64,000 nucleotides of DNA from Spirulina subsalsa PCC 9445 (GCF_000314005.1 NZ_JH980292.1:3198121-3262120); one strand, 5' to 3'. Numbered from the stretch's first letter, positions 36,276 through 45,235 are shown. The notes: generated from the letters alone by a model not told the origin. Numbers and translations: made by a program.

Positions 36276-36365
36276 GGGAGCAGGGGAGCAGGGGAGAATT
36301 AATAATTATTCCCTATTACCTCTTCCCCGACTCCCGACTCCCGACCCCCCTGTTCCTTGTTCCCT
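36276..36365. repeat. G-rich/C-rich hairpin-type repeat block
   Basis: GGGGAGCAGGGGAGCAGGGG at 36276-36295 is followed by CCCCGACTCCCGACTCCCGA at about 36328-36347. The halves are roughly complementary. Confidence 0.75.
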
Positions 36366-36441
36366 TAACGCCATTCACACTTCAACTTTCCTGACGAATG
36401 TAGTCCAACCGAAACGCCCACCGACTCATCACCTAATTTGT

Positions 36442-36690
36442 TTGGCTTCCATTGAAGATGATGCCACGGGTGAACAGTTGCCTATTTTTCAAAATATTAA
36501 ACGAGTTAAATTCGACAAAAACCTAACCTTTGCTTTGGTGATTTATCAAGAAAATGAGTTAATTATTACTGGACAACATGAAAAAGTGATCATCTGTCGG
36601 AATAACGGCGAAATTGAACGGGTCGATACCATGGATTTAGGTTTACCCATTGGATTAACCGATGAGATTAAGGGTTATAATATGGGTAGA
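36442..36690 (+). pseudogene. Remnant of a SpoIIE/PP2C-type phosphatase
   Basis: A frame in phase with the next gene reads ASIEDDATGEQLPIF, then VKFDKNLTFALVIYQENEL, IITGQHEKVIICRNNGEIER and VDTMDLGLPIGLTDEIKGY. This is the pattern of the central part of SpoIIE-family serine phosphatases (TGQHE..I..R..GE.E..DT.DLG.P.GL). The catalytic start, and the end with the YTDG motif, are absent. It runs into the Uma2 gene without a stop, but a strong ribosome site shows Uma2 starts on its own. It is a truncated relic. Confidence 0.65.
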
Positions 36691-36692
36691 TT

Positions 36693-36699
36693 AAGGAGG
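36693..36699 (+). promoter_or_regulatory. Strong Shine-Dalgarno site for the Uma2 gene
   Basis: AAGGAGG lies six bases before the ATG at 36706 and fixes the start inside a longer open frame. Confidence 0.7.
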
Positions 36700-36705
36700 C
36701 TATCT

Positions 36706-37287
36706 ATGTCCATTGCAACAGAATCAACCTTAGAAAAGAAGGTCTGGACAGATGAAGAATTTATGGCATTGCCCCAAGATGGACATCGCTATGAGATTGT
36801 CAATGGAGAATTAATTAATATGGGAAATTCAGGGGCATTGCATAGTTATATCTGTACCTTACTGTTAGCGGCTTTAGCAAGTTATAGTTTGTCTCAAAAG
36901 TTGGGGATTGTATTAGACTCTAGCACAGCCTTCAAAATGAAAAATGGGAATCGGCGTTCCCCGGATATATCTTTCTTTGCTAAACAACGGCTACAAGGCA
37001 TGACAGAACTCCCTACGGGTTTTCTGGACGGTGCGCCCGATCTCGTGGTTGAAGTGCTATCTCCCGGTAACACGGTGGAAGAAATACACAACAAACTGGT
37101 TGAATATTTCGAGAATAACACTCGTTTAGCGTGGATTATCTATCCGAATGAACATTTTGTGTTAGTTTATCGCTCTGCCGAAGAACCGGATCGTCTCCTG
37201 AAATCAGTTGATTCTCTAGAGGGGGAAGAGGTAATCCCCGGATTTTCGTTTCCCGTTGCTGATTTGTTCCAAAAACTCTCATTCTGA
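36706..37287 (+). CDS. Uma2 family (DUF820) restriction-endonuclease-like protein
   Basis: 193 residues starting MSIATESTLEKKVWTDEEFM. The family pattern is clear: ALPQDGHRYEIVNGELINMG, RRSPDISFFAKQRLQ with the catalytic aspartate, then GAPDLVVEVLSPGNTVEEIH with the E-x-L-S-P motif, and LAWIIYPNEHFVLVYR. Uma2 proteins have a PD-(D/E)XK fold and occur in large numbers in cyanobacteria; their biological role is unclear. The active-site aspartate and glutamate are present, so it could be catalytic. It sits between a phosphatase remnant and a repeat block. Confidence 0.88.
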   Translation: MSIATESTLEKKVWTDEEFMALPQDGHRYEIVNGELINMGNSGALHSYICTLLLAALASYSLSQKLGIVLDSSTAFKMKNGNRRSPDISFFAKQRLQGMTELPTGFLDGAPDLVVEVLSPGNTVEEIHNKLVEYFENNTRLAWIIYPNEHFVLVYRSAEEPDRLLKSVDSLEGEEVIPGFSFPVADLFQKLSF

Positions 37288-37299
37288 ACGACCCAATGC

Positions 37300-37490
37300 T
37301 TCCCCCTCTCCCGACTCCCGAACTTATTCAGCAAGCCCTAAATCAAGAGTCCCACCCCTTGAGCCTAGGGAACAAATAGGAGTGCGATAATGGAGCTTTA
37401 TACCAAATTAAACAAACTTGAGGGCAAAGCGAAGAAACATAGGCAAGAGGGAATAATTATTAATTCCCCGACTCCCGACTCCCGGAAATT
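37300..37490. repeat. Repeat block with TTATTCAGCAAGCCCTA end and CCCGACTCCC heptads
   Basis: C-rich heptads at 37303-37320 lead into AACTTATTCAGCAAGCCCTA (37321-37340). A further CGACTCCCGACTCCCG run is at about 37467-37483. An open frame that extends the next gene upstream passes through this repeat and is therefore not trusted. Confidence 0.7.
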
Positions 37491-37536
37491 TCCCTTCTGC
37501 ACACCACTCAAATTAACTTGGTATTACCTTTTCCCT

Positions 37537-38967
37537 ATGTCTGATCCTCTCCAATGGAATCCCGAAGAATTGGAACAAGCCCTACAAAGTTTCGGGATGA
37601 TTCAAGAAGAAATTAACTATCAACAGGCCCAGGATTCTCTACGGCAGTTGGTCAATCAATTAGACCTCACCCCCCAAGAACAAACGGGACTGGAATCCGA
37701 AATTGAGCATTTAATGAAAATGCTGGATAAGTTGAATCAGTCCGTGGTGCAGATTGTGGCCTTTGGGATGGTTGGACGGGGGAAGTCGTCGGTTTTAAAT
37801 GCGTTGTTAGGTCAGCCTGTGTTTGAGGTGGGGCCGCTGCATGGGGTGACGCGCACTATTGATAGTGCAGATTGGCGCGTTGAGTCGGATCAAATTGCTC
37901 AGGTGCAACGGGTGGCAATTCCCAGTCAAGGCAACGCCCAAATTCAGTTAATTGATACGCCGGGATTGGATGAGGTGGATGGGGAGACGCGGGAGGCGCT
38001 GGCGCGTCGCATTGCGAAACAAGCGGATTTGATTTTGTTTGTCATTGCCGGGGATATGACGAAAGTGGAGTATGAGGCTTTATCCCAATTGCGGGAGGTG
38101 GGGAAGCCGATGATTTTGGTGTTTAACAAGATTGATCAGTACCCGGAGGCAGATCGGGAGTTAATTTATCAAACCATTCGAGATCAACGGGTGCGTGAAC
38201 TCCTGTCTCCCGAGGAGATTGTGATGGTGAGTGCTTCTCCTTTGATTGTGGAACGGGTACAACGTAAGGATGGCACTTGGCAAGTGCAACGGGAACGGGG
38301 GGAACCGCAAGTAGAGGCGTTAAAGGTCAAGATTTTGGAGATTCTCCATCGGGAGGGGAAATCCTTGGTGGCGTTGAATACGATGCTTTATGCCGATGAG
38401 GTGAACGAGTTGGTGGTGGAGCGAAAAATGGTGATTCGGGAGGAGGCGGCCAATCAGGTGATTTTGCGAGGGGTGATGACCAAGGCGGTGGCGATCGCAC
38501 TCAATCCCGTCACAGTGCTAGACCTCTTTACAGGTGCGGTGATTGATGTCGCCCTCATTCTCTCCCTCTCCCGTCTCTATGGCCTCCCCATGACCCAACA
38601 GGGAGCCCTCCGATTGCTGCAAAAAATCGGCTTGAGCATGGGGGGCATCACCGCCAGTGAATTCCTAGCCACTTTAGGGTTAAGTGGCGTAAAAAGCCTG
38701 CTAGGCCTCTCTGCGCCCATTACAGGAGGAGCCAGCCTAGCCCCCTATGTTTCCGTAGCCCTCACTCAAGCCGGTGTAGCAGGAGTTTCCACCTATACCA
38801 TCGGACAAGTCACAAAAACCTATCTCGCCAACGGAGCCACTTGGGGCCCCGATGGTCCCAAAGCCGTAGTCCAACGGATACTAGAATCCCTTGACCAAGA
38901 ATCTATTCTGAATCGCATTCGAGGGGAATTAAGAGCAAAACTCAAGGGAGTCGGGAGTCAGGAATAG
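37537..38967 (+). CDS. Dynamin/Era-like GTPase with DUF697 domain (paralogue of 11834-13192)
   Basis: 476 residues from MSDPLQWNPEELEQ; the longer frame reads through repeats. GTPase motifs are G1 AFGMVGRGKSSVLNALLG (about residue 70), G3 LIDTPGLDEVDGE and G4 VFNKIDQYPE. The C-terminal half matches DUF697 and should bind membranes (VAIALNPVTVLDLFTGAVID, RLYGLPMTQQGALRLL). It shares domain order and many blocks with the scpB-linked GTPase. The last residues (GVGSQE) are translated from the GGGAGTC repeat that follows, so the native C-terminus has been replaced or extended. Confidence 0.86.
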   Translation: MSDPLQWNPEELEQALQSFGMIQEEINYQQAQDSLRQLVNQLDLTPQEQTGLESEIEHLMKMLDKLNQSVVQIVAFGMVGRGKSSVLNALLGQPVFEVGPLHGVTRTIDSADWRVESDQIAQVQRVAIPSQGNAQIQLIDTPGLDEVDGETREALARRIAKQADLILFVIAGDMTKVEYEALSQLREVGKPMILVFNKIDQYPEADRELIYQTIRDQRVRELLSPEEIVMVSASPLIVERVQRKDGTWQVQRERGEPQVEALKVKILEILHREGKSLVALNTMLYADEVNELVVERKMVIREEAANQVILRGVMTKAVAIALNPVTVLDLFTGAVIDVALILSLSRLYGLPMTQQGALRLLQKIGLSMGGITASEFLATLGLSGVKSLLGLSAPITGGASLAPYVSVALTQAGVAGVSTYTIGQVTKTYLANGATWGPDGPKAVVQRILESLDQESILNRIRGELRAKLKGVGSQE

Positions 38968-39074
38968 GGAGTCGGGAGTCGGGAGTCGGGAGTCGGGAAT
39001 CGGTAATAATTATCAACTCCCTCTCCCCTGCTCCCCTGCCCCCCCTCTCCCCTGCTCCCCTGCTCCCTATTCCC
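38968..39074. repeat. Perfect GGGAGTC heptad array plus C-rich counterpart
   Basis: Four GGGAGTC units at 38968-38995 followed by GGGAATCGG give five G3 tracts with four-base loops, a canonical quadruplex pattern. CCCCTGCTCCCC-type runs follow to 39074. Confidence 0.85.
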
Positions 39075-39081
39075 TCTAGCC

Positions 39082-40500
39082 CTAACTCATCCACTCCGTA
39101 TGGAAAAACTCACCCCGAGGCTTATCTGTCCGTTCATAGGTATGCGCCCCAAAATAATCCCGTTGCGCTTGAGTCAGATTTTGGGGTAAACTCGCCCGTC
39201 GGTAACTATCAAAATAATCCAGAGAAGCACTAAATGCTGGGACAGCAATCCCCATACTATTAGCCGCAATTAACACATCACGCCAAGACTGTTGACGGTC
39301 GAGAATACTTTGCTTAAACTCAGGCGCTAACAACAAATTTGGCAGATTTGGATTCTCATTAAAAGCATTTTTAATCTTATCCAAGAAACCCGCCCGAATA
39401 ATACAGCCCCCCTTCCAAATCCGTGCATCTTCCGCCAGATTTAAACCATAGCCAAACTCTGCCGAAGCCTTCCGCAACAGAGCCATCCCCTGAGCATAGG
39501 AGCACATCTTAGAACAATACAGAGCATCTTTTACCTTCTGCACAAACTCTTGAGCATTGCCCGAAAAAGGCGTTGTCACCGGGATTAATTCCCGAGATGC
39601 CGCCACCCGTTCCTCCTTATAGGACGAAATCACCCGGGCATTCACCGCCGCGTAAATCGTCGGCACCGGCACACCTAAATCTAAAGCCGTGTTCACCGTC
39701 CAGCGTCCCGTTCCCTTTTGTCCCGCAGAGTCCAGGATAAAATCCACTAAATGCGTCCCGGTTTCTGGGTCAATATACTTGAAAATATCCGCCGTAATTT
39801 CAATTAAAAACGAATTCAGTTCCTCTGTAGTGTTCCACTCCTTGAATACTTCATGAAGTTGAGGATTCGTTAGCCCTGCACACTGTTTGAGTAAATCATA
39901 GGCCTCGGCGATTAACTGCATATCGCCGTACTCAATGCCATTGTGAACCATCTTGACATAGTGACCCGCACCTCCGGGGCCAATAAAGGTCACACAGGGG
40001 CCATCATCCACTTGGGCGGCAATTTTGGTCAAAATGGGTTCTAATTCTTTATAGGCCGCTTCTGTGCCTCCGGGCATGAGACTGGGGCCGTTTAACGCGC
40101 CTTCTTCCCCCCCACTCACGCCCATTCCCACAAAGCCTAGTCCGGTAGCTTCTAAGTCTTTGGTGCGCCGTTCGGTGTCTTCATAGTAGGAATTCCCACC
40201 GTCGATAATCATATCCCCTTCTTCTAGGAGGGGTTTGAGTTGCTCAATCACCGCATCAACAGGTTTCCCCGCTTTGACCATGACTAGGATTTTGCGCGGC
40301 CGTTCTAGGGTTTGTACAAATTCTTCTAAGGAGTAGGCGGCTTTGATATCTTTACCTTGCGCCCTAGTGGTCATAAATTCTTCGGTTTTCGCAGACGTTC
40401 GGTTATATACTGCAATAGGAAAGCCCCGACTTTCCACGTTGAGGGCTAAGTTTTCACCCATTACGGCTAAACCGATTACGCCAAAGGTTCGTTTAGTCAT
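39082..40500 (-). CDS. gnd: 6-phosphogluconate dehydrogenase (decarboxylating)
   Basis: 472 residues, the standard length. It oxidises 6-phosphogluconate to ribulose 5-phosphate with NADP+ in the oxidative pentose phosphate pathway. The NADP-binding site is FGVIGLAVMGENLALNVESR with NRTSAKTEEF. The substrate motifs are GMGVSGGEEGALNGPSLMPG, PGGAGHYVKMVHNGIEYGDM and KGTGRWTVNTALDLGVP. The catalytic lysine is the one in YVKMVHNGIEYGD. The end, NLTQAQRDYFGAHTYERTDK, is typical. Transcribed alone, with a G-rich repeat block after it. Confidence 0.97.
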   Translation of the reverse strand: MTKRTFGVIGLAVMGENLALNVESRGFPIAVYNRTSAKTEEFMTTRAQGKDIKAAYSLEEFVQTLERPRKILVMVKAGKPVDAVIEQLKPLLEEGDMIIDGGNSYYEDTERRTKDLEATGLGFVGMGVSGGEEGALNGPSLMPGGTEAAYKELEPILTKIAAQVDDGPCVTFIGPGGAGHYVKMVHNGIEYGDMQLIAEAYDLLKQCAGLTNPQLHEVFKEWNTTEELNSFLIEITADIFKYIDPETGTHLVDFILDSAGQKGTGRWTVNTALDLGVPVPTIYAAVNARVISSYKEERVAASRELIPVTTPFSGNAQEFVQKVKDALYCSKMCSYAQGMALLRKASAEFGYGLNLAEDARIWKGGCIIRAGFLDKIKNAFNENPNLPNLLLAPEFKQSILDRQQSWRDVLIAANSMGIAVPAFSASLDYFDSYRRASLPQNLTQAQRDYFGAHTYERTDKPRGEFFHTEWMS

Positions 40501-40784
40501 AAATACTCTGTTACCTTGATTTCGGAAGGGGTTGGTTCAAGCTTGAACACTATTTTTAAGGGTACTCTGATCTCCTCTAGAGTCTTCTAAAGAAGAGATT
40601 AAGCTTCGGTGGTCAAGGAGAAAAGGGGTAAGGTTTGCTGAGAAAATACCCTACTTTGGGGGGATTTCAAGATAGGATGATGGGGGAAAATTAAGCTGTT
40701 GACAGTCCTCGCTGTTGCCTAAATGGGGATTCTTGACCCAACGAAACGGCTTAAAATTGATTGAGGATTTGAGAAAAAATACCT

Positions 40785-41252
40785 ATGGAAAGTCCCCGTC
40801 CTTGTCCGGTCTGTCGCTCTGGTGAACTCACCACTTTAACGCTGATGGATGCCATGAGTTGTAATTTTTGCCGCCATATTTTGGTGCCGAATGGAGAGCC
40901 GGATGTGTTAACTTTGGCGGATAGTGGGGTGGCGTTAACTTGGCGTTGGAATGGCAAACGGTGGCTGGGGGTGGAACGTGACGGAACGATTGTGGGCTGG
41001 GAAGCTAGACTATTAGGGGCGGCTTTTGTGCTATTTCCCACGCTGATTATGGGGTTTTCGGCGTATCTTTTCCCTCCTCTACCGGGCAGTGCTTGGGCTT
41101 GGTTTCCTCTGTTTTGGACGGGACTCACCTTCTGCGCGCATTTGGCCTGTGTGCTGTGGCTGGCGGTGGAATACTATCAGTTTCCTCTACAACTCTATTT
41201 TAGGGCGATTCGACAAGCGGTAATTCTTAAGGGAACAGGGAATGGGGAATAG
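40785..41252 (+). CDS. Zinc-ribbon membrane protein, conserved hypothetical
   Basis: A 155-residue protein. The N-terminus holds a CPVC...CNFC zinc-ribbon pattern (CPVCRSGELTTLTLMDAMSC, then NFCRHIL). A central beta-like region with RWNGKRWLGVERDGTIVGWE follows, then two hydrophobic segments (about 82-104 and 108-130) and a short cytoplasmic end. No catalytic motif is seen. It looks like a conserved cyanobacterial protein of unknown function. The last residues (KGTGNGE) run into the following G-rich repeat. Confidence 0.75.
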   Translation: MESPRPCPVCRSGELTTLTLMDAMSCNFCRHILVPNGEPDVLTLADSGVALTWRWNGKRWLGVERDGTIVGWEARLLGAAFVLFPTLIMGFSAYLFPPLPGSAWAWFPLFWTGLTFCAHLACVLWLAVEYYQFPLQLYFRAIRQAVILKGTGNGE

Positions 41253-42131
41253 GGAATAGGGGGGGAGGGGGAGCAGGGGGGATGGGTTGATTACTGCTGC
41301 ATGAGTGCCTTTTGCATGAGTGCCTTTTGCCTATTCCCGACTCCCGACTCCCGATTCCCCTTTCCCCACCCAGAATAGAGTGATTTAGCAAGCCCTAATT
41401 ATTGCTAAATGTAACAAGGTTTTGGCTCTTTTTTAAGTTTTGTAAAATATGCGCAATAATACTAGCCAAAGGAAAAAGTTAGGTCTAAGGTTGATGCGTT
41501 TGGGAAATTACAAGGTCAGATTTTGTCATTCCTTGAGTTAAGTATGCTTGTGTTGTGGCAAGTTAACATGAACTTTCAAGACAAAATGTTAACTTTGCTG
41601 AATAATCTTTCATTTTTCTGAGAATTCTGTATATACTCAGGTATCACAGGAACAAATTTCTCGTTTCGGTGGGGGTTTAGTATTTCTAGATCCCGTGGGC
41701 TAGGCCAGAATCCAATGCTACGGCTTAAGACTGGTATCCCAAAATTACAATCTTAAATTTGAACTGATATACCCATCTATCTGTGCGTTCAAGATCAATT
41801 GAGTTAGATTAATTGAGTTGGATCAAGCAAGGCTCAATTAGTCACAACCTGTCAATGAGGTTCAAGCAATGAGGTTCAAGTTGCATTGAACTTGTATTGA
41901 TCTCGGTTTTTGATCTAACTTGATGGATTTTGGGGTAATGAGGGATTCAAGTTTAATTGAATTCAGGTTGTACTGTATCTGTTTGTTGGATGGATATGTG
42001 GTTTGTTGCAGGTTTAGGGTCAGTTGTGGTTAACGTATCTCATTTCAAAATGATTTAATTCTGCGATCGCCGCGCTGTTAGATAGCGATAAAAAACTTAA
42101 GATTCTGTGTTGATTACTGGAGGAACAAGAC
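41253..42131. other. Long (879-base) intergenic region with internal direct repeats
   Basis: The first 145 bases are a repeat block ending GATTTAGCAAGCCCTAATT. The rest is A/T-rich with no credible gene. It contains a tandem 14-bp duplication of CAATGAGGTTCAAG (about 41854-41881) and many TCAATTGAGTT / TCAAGTTTAATTGAA variants between 41790 and 41970. It may be a complex promoter or leader for the small membrane protein at 42132. Confidence 0.5.
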
Positions 42132-42503
42132 ATGGTGTTAGCTCAAAGACAAAGTTGGGAGAAAACCTATTTCACTTTAGCGAAAAGTTTTCTGATTTGG
42201 AGTTTCACGCTGACCGTGTGTCTGTTGGTGGTGGGCTTCCCCTTGGTGGTGGTGATGGCCACTTTGGGGGTTTTGTGTACCATTATTCTGCAATCGGTGT
42301 TGCCTGTGAGTGCAGTGTTGATTGTGTCTGGTGGGATGTTAGGGGCTAATGTCTTGGCTGTGCTGGTCGGGGCTGCCATCTTGACCTTTAAAGGGATTCA
42401 TCCAGAAGATGTGAGTTGGTTACATTGGCTACATGGTAAAACCAACCATCCTCAACCCGCTACCTATGCAGCTTGTCCTTTAACTTGTAATCTGGCGCGA
42501 TAG
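42132..42503 (+). CDS. Small membrane protein with two to three transmembrane segments
   Basis: 123 residues. GGAGGA lies 8 bases upstream of the ATG. Hydrophobic segments are at about 17-42 (FLIWSFTLTVCLLVVGFPLV and onward), 44-62 and 66-88. A soluble C-terminus contains GIHPEDVSWLHWLHGKTNH, which has the look of a conserved motif. No family is recognised. The long A/T-rich leader in front is unusual for so small a gene. A strong palindrome follows it at 42564-42595. Confidence 0.7.
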   Translation: MVLAQRQSWEKTYFTLAKSFLIWSFTLTVCLLVVGFPLVVVMATLGVLCTIILQSVLPVSAVLIVSGGMLGANVLAVLVGAAILTFKGIHPEDVSWLHWLHGKTNHPQPATYAACPLTCNLAR

Positions 42504-42563
42504 GTCAGGTGATTCTCTTCTCCCTCGGGGAGAAGGGGTTTGCTAGTTCGTTCTCTGTAGATT

Positions 42564-42595
42564 TTCCCCGACTCAATCGCGATTGAGTCGGGGAA
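42564..42595. terminator. Perfect 32-bp palindrome between a membrane-protein gene and the epimerase gene
   Basis: 16-base arms (TTCCCCGACTCAATCG and its complement), no loop and no T-run after. It begins 60 bases after one stop and ends 46 bases before the next start. It may be a terminator, attenuator or protein-binding site. Confidence 0.55.
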
Positions 42596-42641
42596 TCGCT
42601 GTATATTGCTTGAAGAGCTTTTGATCTTGTCCCGACAAATT

Positions 42642-43772
42642 ATGAAGAATGCCCCTTTGCAGATTGATATTATTCTAGGAACTCGTCCCGAAGCGATTAA
42701 GCTGGCTCCGGTGATTCGGCAGTTTCGAGAAGATCCGGCGATCGCAACCCAAGTCATTTTAACCGGGCAACATCGGGAAATGGTCGATCAGGTCATGGCT
42801 TTATTTAGCCTGAAGGCGGATCAGGATCTGAACATTATGCAGCCCAGACAAAGCCTCACAGACATTACCTGCCGCACCTTACAAGGTTTAGAAGGCCTGT
42901 TTCGCGACCAACGGCCGGATTTAGTCCTTGTGCAGGGAGACACGACGACAGCCTTTGCGGCCACCCTAGCGGCCTTTTATCAACAGATTCCCGTGGGTCA
43001 TGTCGAGGCCGGATTACGAACCGATAACCTCTGGAGTCCCTACCCCGAAGAAGCCAACCGCCGCCTCATCTCCCAACTCGGTCAACTCCATTTTGCCCCC
43101 ACCTCCCTCTCTGTAGAACATTTGCACCGCTCAGGTATTACCCAAGGGGTGCATCAAACGGGAAACACGGTAATTGATGCCTTGCTCACCGTAGCGGAAC
43201 GGAATCCCCCCTGTGAGATTCCGGGATTAGACTGGGACAAGTACCGGGTTTTGCTCTCTACCGTCCACCGTCGGGAGAATTGGGGAGAACCCTTACAGGA
43301 CATTTTGCAGGGCTTTGAGGCGATTTTAACGGCTTTTCCTGACACGGCACTTTTACTTCCCCTGCACCGGAATCCGACGGTACGAGAACCGATTCAAGCC
43401 CATTTCGGCAACCATCCCCGAGTATTTTTAACGGAGCCGTTGGACTATGGGGAGTTAGTGGGGGCGATTCAGCGCTGCTATTTGCTGTTAACGGATTCTG
43501 GGGGACTCCAAGAAGAAGCGCCCAGTTTAGGTAAGCCTGTGTTAGTGTTGCGGGACACCACAGAACGACAGGAAGCGATCGCCGCCGGAACCGCCCGTTT
43601 AATTGGAACCCACAGCCCGGACATCTTTCAGGCCGCCCAAGAATTACTAGAAAACCCCCAAGCTTATGAAAAAATGGCCACGGCTGTTAATCCTTTTGGG
43701 GATGGTCACGCTTCCGAGCGCATCTTACAAATTTGTCGGGATTATCTCGGGCATTCTAGCGATCAGTCGTGA
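42642..43772 (+). CDS. wecB: UDP-N-acetylglucosamine 2-epimerase (non-hydrolysing)
   Basis: 376 residues from MKNAPLQIDIILGTRPEAIK; a TTG 12 codons upstream is possible but less likely. It interconverts UDP-GlcNAc and UDP-ManNAc for surface polysaccharides. Hallmarks are the N-terminal GTRPEAIKLAPVI, the HREMVDQVM block, QGDTTTAFAATLAAFYQ, GHVEAGLRTDNLWSPYPEE with the catalytic acidic residues, STVHRRENWGEPL and LTDSGGLQEEAPSLGKPVLV. It is alone here; no other sugar nucleotide genes are adjacent. Confidence 0.95.
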   Translation: MKNAPLQIDIILGTRPEAIKLAPVIRQFREDPAIATQVILTGQHREMVDQVMALFSLKADQDLNIMQPRQSLTDITCRTLQGLEGLFRDQRPDLVLVQGDTTTAFAATLAAFYQQIPVGHVEAGLRTDNLWSPYPEEANRRLISQLGQLHFAPTSLSVEHLHRSGITQGVHQTGNTVIDALLTVAERNPPCEIPGLDWDKYRVLLSTVHRRENWGEPLQDILQGFEAILTAFPDTALLLPLHRNPTVREPIQAHFGNHPRVFLTEPLDYGELVGAIQRCYLLLTDSGGLQEEAPSLGKPVLVLRDTTERQEAIAAGTARLIGTHSPDIFQAAQELLENPQAYEKMATAVNPFGDGHASERILQICRDYLGHSSDQS

Positions 43773-43991
43773 TCACCCATTAAGTGGGTCAACATTCTCC
43801 CTAGAGAAAGTTTAGACGGGGACAGAAGAAACCGGGGTTTTGAGACAATTTGGACCCAGAACAAGCCAATCCAAACAACCCAATTTCTGGTCTTGATAGG
43901 AAAAAGTTCAACAACGGGTAAAAAGTTGTCATCAGGATGGTGCTGATAGTATTGAATCTCTTATGACGGTCTTAAATGCAATAGGCCGTAA

Positions 43992-44069
43992 TCATTCTCT
44001 ATGGAGAAAACGCCAGAGGGGATGGCGACGACCTTGGCGATTAATCTGTTGCACTTGTTGCTCTAATTG
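43992..44069 (-). pseudogene. C-terminal remainder of the membrane-protein gene split by the IS
   Basis: Joining this stretch to the 5' part at the 9-bp target duplication restores an open frame: after KYQLE the protein would continue QQVQQINRQGRRHPLWRF, then LHRE and a TGA at 43992-43994. The duplicate CTCTAATTG (44061-44069) supplies the QLE codons. This shows that the IS inserted into a previously intact gene. Confidence 0.85.
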
Positions 44070-44137
44070 CAGAAGTGTTGAATCGGTACTTATGAACTAA
44101 GTACAAATGGACACACTAACCCTGTTAAGGGGTAAAT

Positions 44138-45235
44138 TTAACCAGGTGGCACTAGCTCTCTAAACCAGTGTACATAGCTAATTTTTTGACACATAAACGC
44201 CTGTAAATATCGCAATTTATCCAATAAAGATTTACCGAACTCTGTCGGTATCTTGAGCATATTTAGAAGTAAATAGGCAATCAGACAACTATAAATCTGG
44301 ATTTCAATTCCGTTGATATTTTTAGGGATGAGGCGATCTAATTTGAGGTGCATCTTTAAAAATTTCCAAAGCAACTCAATTGACCAACGCAAACGATAAA
44401 ACTCGGCAATTTCTTCTGAGCTAACTCCTCCTTCTCCCGTCTCGGGTAAGTTCGTTACTAATCGAAACTCAGTCTTTTTCTCTAAGTCGCTAAAACTTAC
44501 GACTCTAGCTTCAATTTGTTCGCGACCTTGGCCTAGTAAACAATTGCCATTATCTAGGAAAGTTAAGTGAACATTGTTCCTAATTCTCAGAACGAAGTAG
44601 CGATCCTTCAACTTTTGTAACAGGGCAATTTGAATTAGGCTAAAAAAGCCTCTATCCATTATTCCAACGCCATTAGCTGGAATTGATTCTAGGGTTGTAT
44701 CGCCATATTTATAGTCATGACCTTGACCAAAATGAAGGAAGAGTCCGCCTGGAATTCCGGTGAAGAGATTTAGACCCGCAAAAAGCTTGACTTGGTGAAC
44801 TTCTTGATGCCAGAGTAACTTACTGGTGAGAGTGACAATGGTTGAATCTAAGGGAAAAAGTTGTAGCTGATTGGATGGAATCTTATTCTGTTTAAGAAAC
44901 TGTTGTGTTAGATGAACCCACAATTGATAAAAAATTTGAGGATCGCGATACTTACTGGCTTTAGAAAAGGTGGAAATATCAACAGACTCCCCCATAATAT
45001 TAAGCCTCTTGAAGAGACTTCTCATACTGGTTTGACTCTGGTCAAGAACAAATTCAAGCCAAATGGAAACGAATTTAAAAGTATTTAAGACGGGATAGTC
45101 ATCTTGAGGCAAATGACCGAGGCATTGTTTGACAATTTGAGGAAAGTTGGATAGAATCAAGGGATTAGTTTTTTTAAAAAAGTAAGCCCCTATTTTAAAA
45201 CAATAGGGGCTTTTTGTCAAGTTTTTTACTAACAT
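44138..45235 (-). CDS. IS4-family transposase
   Basis: A 365-residue DDE transposase. The first catalytic Asp lies in FPLDSTIVTL (about residue 130), the second in GIMDRGFFS (about 194) and the Glu in YRLRWSIELLWKFLK (about 287). The last has the Y-x2-R-x3-E-x6-K signature that defines the IS4 family. The start ATG is the 13th-15th base of the element and follows directly on a TGA. An 11-bp-stem hairpin (45184-45212) covers codons 9-17. The gene appears intact, so the element may still be active. Confidence 0.93.
   Translation of the reverse strand: MLVKNLTKSPYCFKIGAYFFKKTNPLILSNFPQIVKQCLGHLPQDDYPVLNTFKFVSIWLEFVLDQSQTSMRSLFKRLNIMGESVDISTFSKASKYRDPQIFYQLWVHLTQQFLKQNKIPSNQLQLFPLDSTIVTLTSKLLWHQEVHQVKLFAGLNLFTGIPGGLFLHFGQGHDYKYGDTTLESIPANGVGIMDRGFFSLIQIALLQKLKDRYFVLRIRNNVHLTFLDNGNCLLGQGREQIEARVVSFSDLEKKTEFRLVTNLPETGEGGVSSEEIAEFYRLRWSIELLWKFLKMHLKLDRLIPKNINGIEIQIYSCLIAYLLLNMLKIPTEFGKSLLDKLRYLQAFMCQKISYVHWFRELVPPG
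45184..45212. terminator. Hairpin inside the 5' end of the transposase gene
   Basis: Perfect stems AAGCCCCTATT (45184-45194) and AATAGGGGCTT (45202-45212), followed on the plus strand by TTT. On the plus strand it could terminate antisense or incoming transcripts; in the transposase mRNA it could slow translation. Confidence 0.6.

Noticed and set aside
42107-42349. 80-codon Gly-rich frame overlapping the small membrane protein gene
   Set aside because: Shifted frame of a real gene with a good ribosome site at 42120; glycine-rich composition is an artefact.
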